DNA of 16,653 nt from Aquabacterium sp. (lineage in GTDB: Bacteria; Pseudomonadota; Gammaproteobacteria; Burkholderiales; Burkholderiaceae_C), in contig JAURXG010000653.1 in assembly GCA_030654555.1 (NCBI GenBank), positions 1-16,653 on the forward strand, given 5' to 3'. Positions 15,286-16,653 of the stretch are shown here, one piece after another; positions within the stretch are counted from its first letter, which is position 1, and the number at the start of each line of letters is the position of its first letter. The notes under the pieces were generated by a model. That model was not told the DNA's origin. It worked only from the letters and a program-made list of their open reading frames with translations, and searched no databases. The position numbers and the translations under genes were made by a program.

Positions 15286-16653
15286 ATGAAACGCATGCTG
15301 ATCAATGCCACGCAGCCCGAAGAGCGGCGCCTGGCGATCGTCGATGGACAGAAACTGCTCGATTTCGAAACCGAGATCGAGGGGCGCGAACAGCGCAAGG
15401 GCAACATCTACAAGGCCATCGTGACGCGCGTCGAGCCGTCGCTGGAGGCCTGTTTCGTCGACTACGGCGAAGATCGCCACGGTTTCCTGCCGTTCAAGGA
15501 GATTTCGAAGACCTACTTCCGCGAGGGCGTCGAAGCCAAGAACGCCACCATCAAGGAGGCGATCCGCGAAGGCCAGGAACTGCTGGTCCAGGTCGAGAAG
15601 GAAGAACGCGGCAACAAGGGCGCGGCGCTGACCACCTTCGTCAGCCTGGCCGGGCGCTACCTGGTGCTGATGCCCAACAACCCGCGCGGCGGCGGCGTGA
15701 GCCGGCGCATTGAGGGCGAGGACCGCGAAGAGCTGAAGGAAAACCTCGACCAGCTCGAGTACCCCAAGGGCATGAGCCTGATCGCCCGCACCGCCGGCAT
15801 CGGCCGCAGCGCGCCGGAACTGCAGTGGGACCTGAACTACATGCTCAAGCTGTGGACCGCTATCGACGGCGCGTCCAAGGCGGGCAAGGGCGCGTTCCTG
15901 ATCTACCAGGAAAGCTCGTTGGTGATCCGCGCGATCCGCGACTACTTCACCTCCGATATCGGCGAGATCCTGATCGATACCGACGACATCTTCGAGCAGG
16001 CGCAGCAGTTCATGAACCATGTGATGCCCGAGTCGGCATCCAAGGTCAAGCGCTACCGCGATGACGCGGCGCTGTTCTCGCGTTTCCAGATCGAGCACCA
16101 GATCGAGACGGCGTTCAGCCGCACCGTCAACCTGCCGGCCGGCGGCGCGATCGTGATCGACCACACCGAGGCGCTGGTCTCGGTGGACGTGAACTCGGCG
16201 CGCGCCACCCGCGGTGGCGACATCGAGGAAACCGCCACCCGCACCAACCTGGAAGCCGCCGACGAGATCGCGCGCCAGATGCGCCTGCGCGACCTGGGCG
16301 GCCTGATCGTGGTCGACTTCATCGACATGGAGGAGAGCAAGAACCGCCGCGAGGTGGAACAGCGCCTGCGTGACGCGATGCGCCAAGACCGCGCGCGGGT
16401 GCAGTTCTCGTCGATCAGCAAGTTCGGCCTGCTCGAGCTGAGCCGCCAGCGCCTGCGCCCGGCGCTGAGCGAGGGCAACCACATCACCTGCCCGCGCTGC
16501 AACGGCACCGGCCACATCCGCGACACCGAAAGCTCGGCGCTGCAGATTCTGCGCATCATCCAGGAAGAGTCCCTCAAGGACAGCACCGCGTCGGTGTTGT
16601 GCCAGGTCCCGGTTAGGTTGCATCCTTCCTGCTGAATGAAAAGCGCTCCGAGA
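15286..16653 (+). CDS. rne: Ribonuclease E, frameshifted near 16614 and cut by the window edge
   Basis: RNase E is the endonuclease that starts mRNA decay and processes rRNA and tRNA precursors, and it organises the degradosome. The product opens with MKRMLINATQPEERRLAIVD, then the S1 RNA-binding domain (about 37-120: GNIYKAIVTRVEPSLEACFV). The catalytic DNase I-like region keeps the magnesium ligands Asp301 (LVSVDVNSA) and Asp344 (IVVDFIDMEE), and the Zn-link CPRC gives Cys402 and Cys405; E. coli has Asp303, Asp346, Cys404 and Cys407, so the alignment is almost gap-free. After QVPV (residue 443) the frame runs into RLHPSC and a stop at 16633-16635 (449 residues). The other frame restores the conserved EVASFLLNEKRSE up to the window end, so one G is missing. 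Either the base is a sequence error or the gene is damaged within the small domain. The C-terminal scaffold lies outside the window. Confidence 0.95.
16614..16615 (+). other. rne: One-base deletion that breaks the rne frame
   Basis: The codons read gtc ccg gtt agg ttg, whereas a single G inserted between 16614 and 16615 gives gtt gag gtt gca tcc ttc ctg ctg, the conserved V-E-V-A-S-F-L-L. Five residues before the break the protein reads VLCQVPV where V is more usual than C, a hint that read quality may be poor here. Confidence 0.85.

Overview
The window looks like chromosomal DNA of a high-GC betaproteobacterium of the order Burkholderiales, most like the Rubrivivax/Leptothrix/Roseateles group. 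The grounds are strong GC bias at third codon positions, the gene order rne <> rluC - HAD phosphatase - Rieske protein - sppA that is usual in that order, and a PrsT-type TPR lipoprotein typical of exosortase (PEP-CTERM) bacteria. The genus call is an inference. No tRNA, rRNA, CRISPR array, insertion sequence or attachment site was found.

Left part (1-4800, plus strand). A lipoprotein with a probable outer-membrane beta-barrel is cut by the left edge. It is followed by a two-gene module. The first gene encodes a TIR-domain protein with two further Rossmann-like domains. The second encodes a STAND-type NTPase (nSTAND1) with coiled coils, one transmembrane helix and a C-terminal domain that looks like the prokaryotic YEATS (pYEATS) fold. 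This pair resembles a biological-conflict or immune system and is the most interesting part of the window. The likely logic is that the pYEATS end senses, the STAND NTPase switches, and the TIR protein acts as effector, probably on NAD+.

Middle (4826-8640). A class II aldolase/adducin-family enzyme and an FbpB-type double permease lie on the minus strand. The matching FbpC-type ATPase is divergent on the plus strand. Permease and ATPase should form one ferric-iron-type ABC importer, but no periplasmic binding protein is encoded here. A 17-bp perfect inverted repeat separates fbpC from the convergent TPR gene and is a likely two-way transcription stop.

Right part (8640-16653). On the minus strand, read from right to left, are rluC, a Gph-like HAD phosphatase, a small Rieske protein, sppA and prsT. 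The first four are packed with gaps of 4-9 bases or an 8-base overlap and should be one operon, possibly extended into prsT. Divergent from rluC is rne (RNase E), preceded by a leader of about 600 bases with several clear hairpins, as expected for an RNase E autoregulatory 5' UTR. The rne frame breaks at about 16614, where one missing G ends the protein at 449 residues. The next bases, read in the shifted frame, restore the conserved RNase E sequence, so this is either a sequence error or a real disabling mutation.
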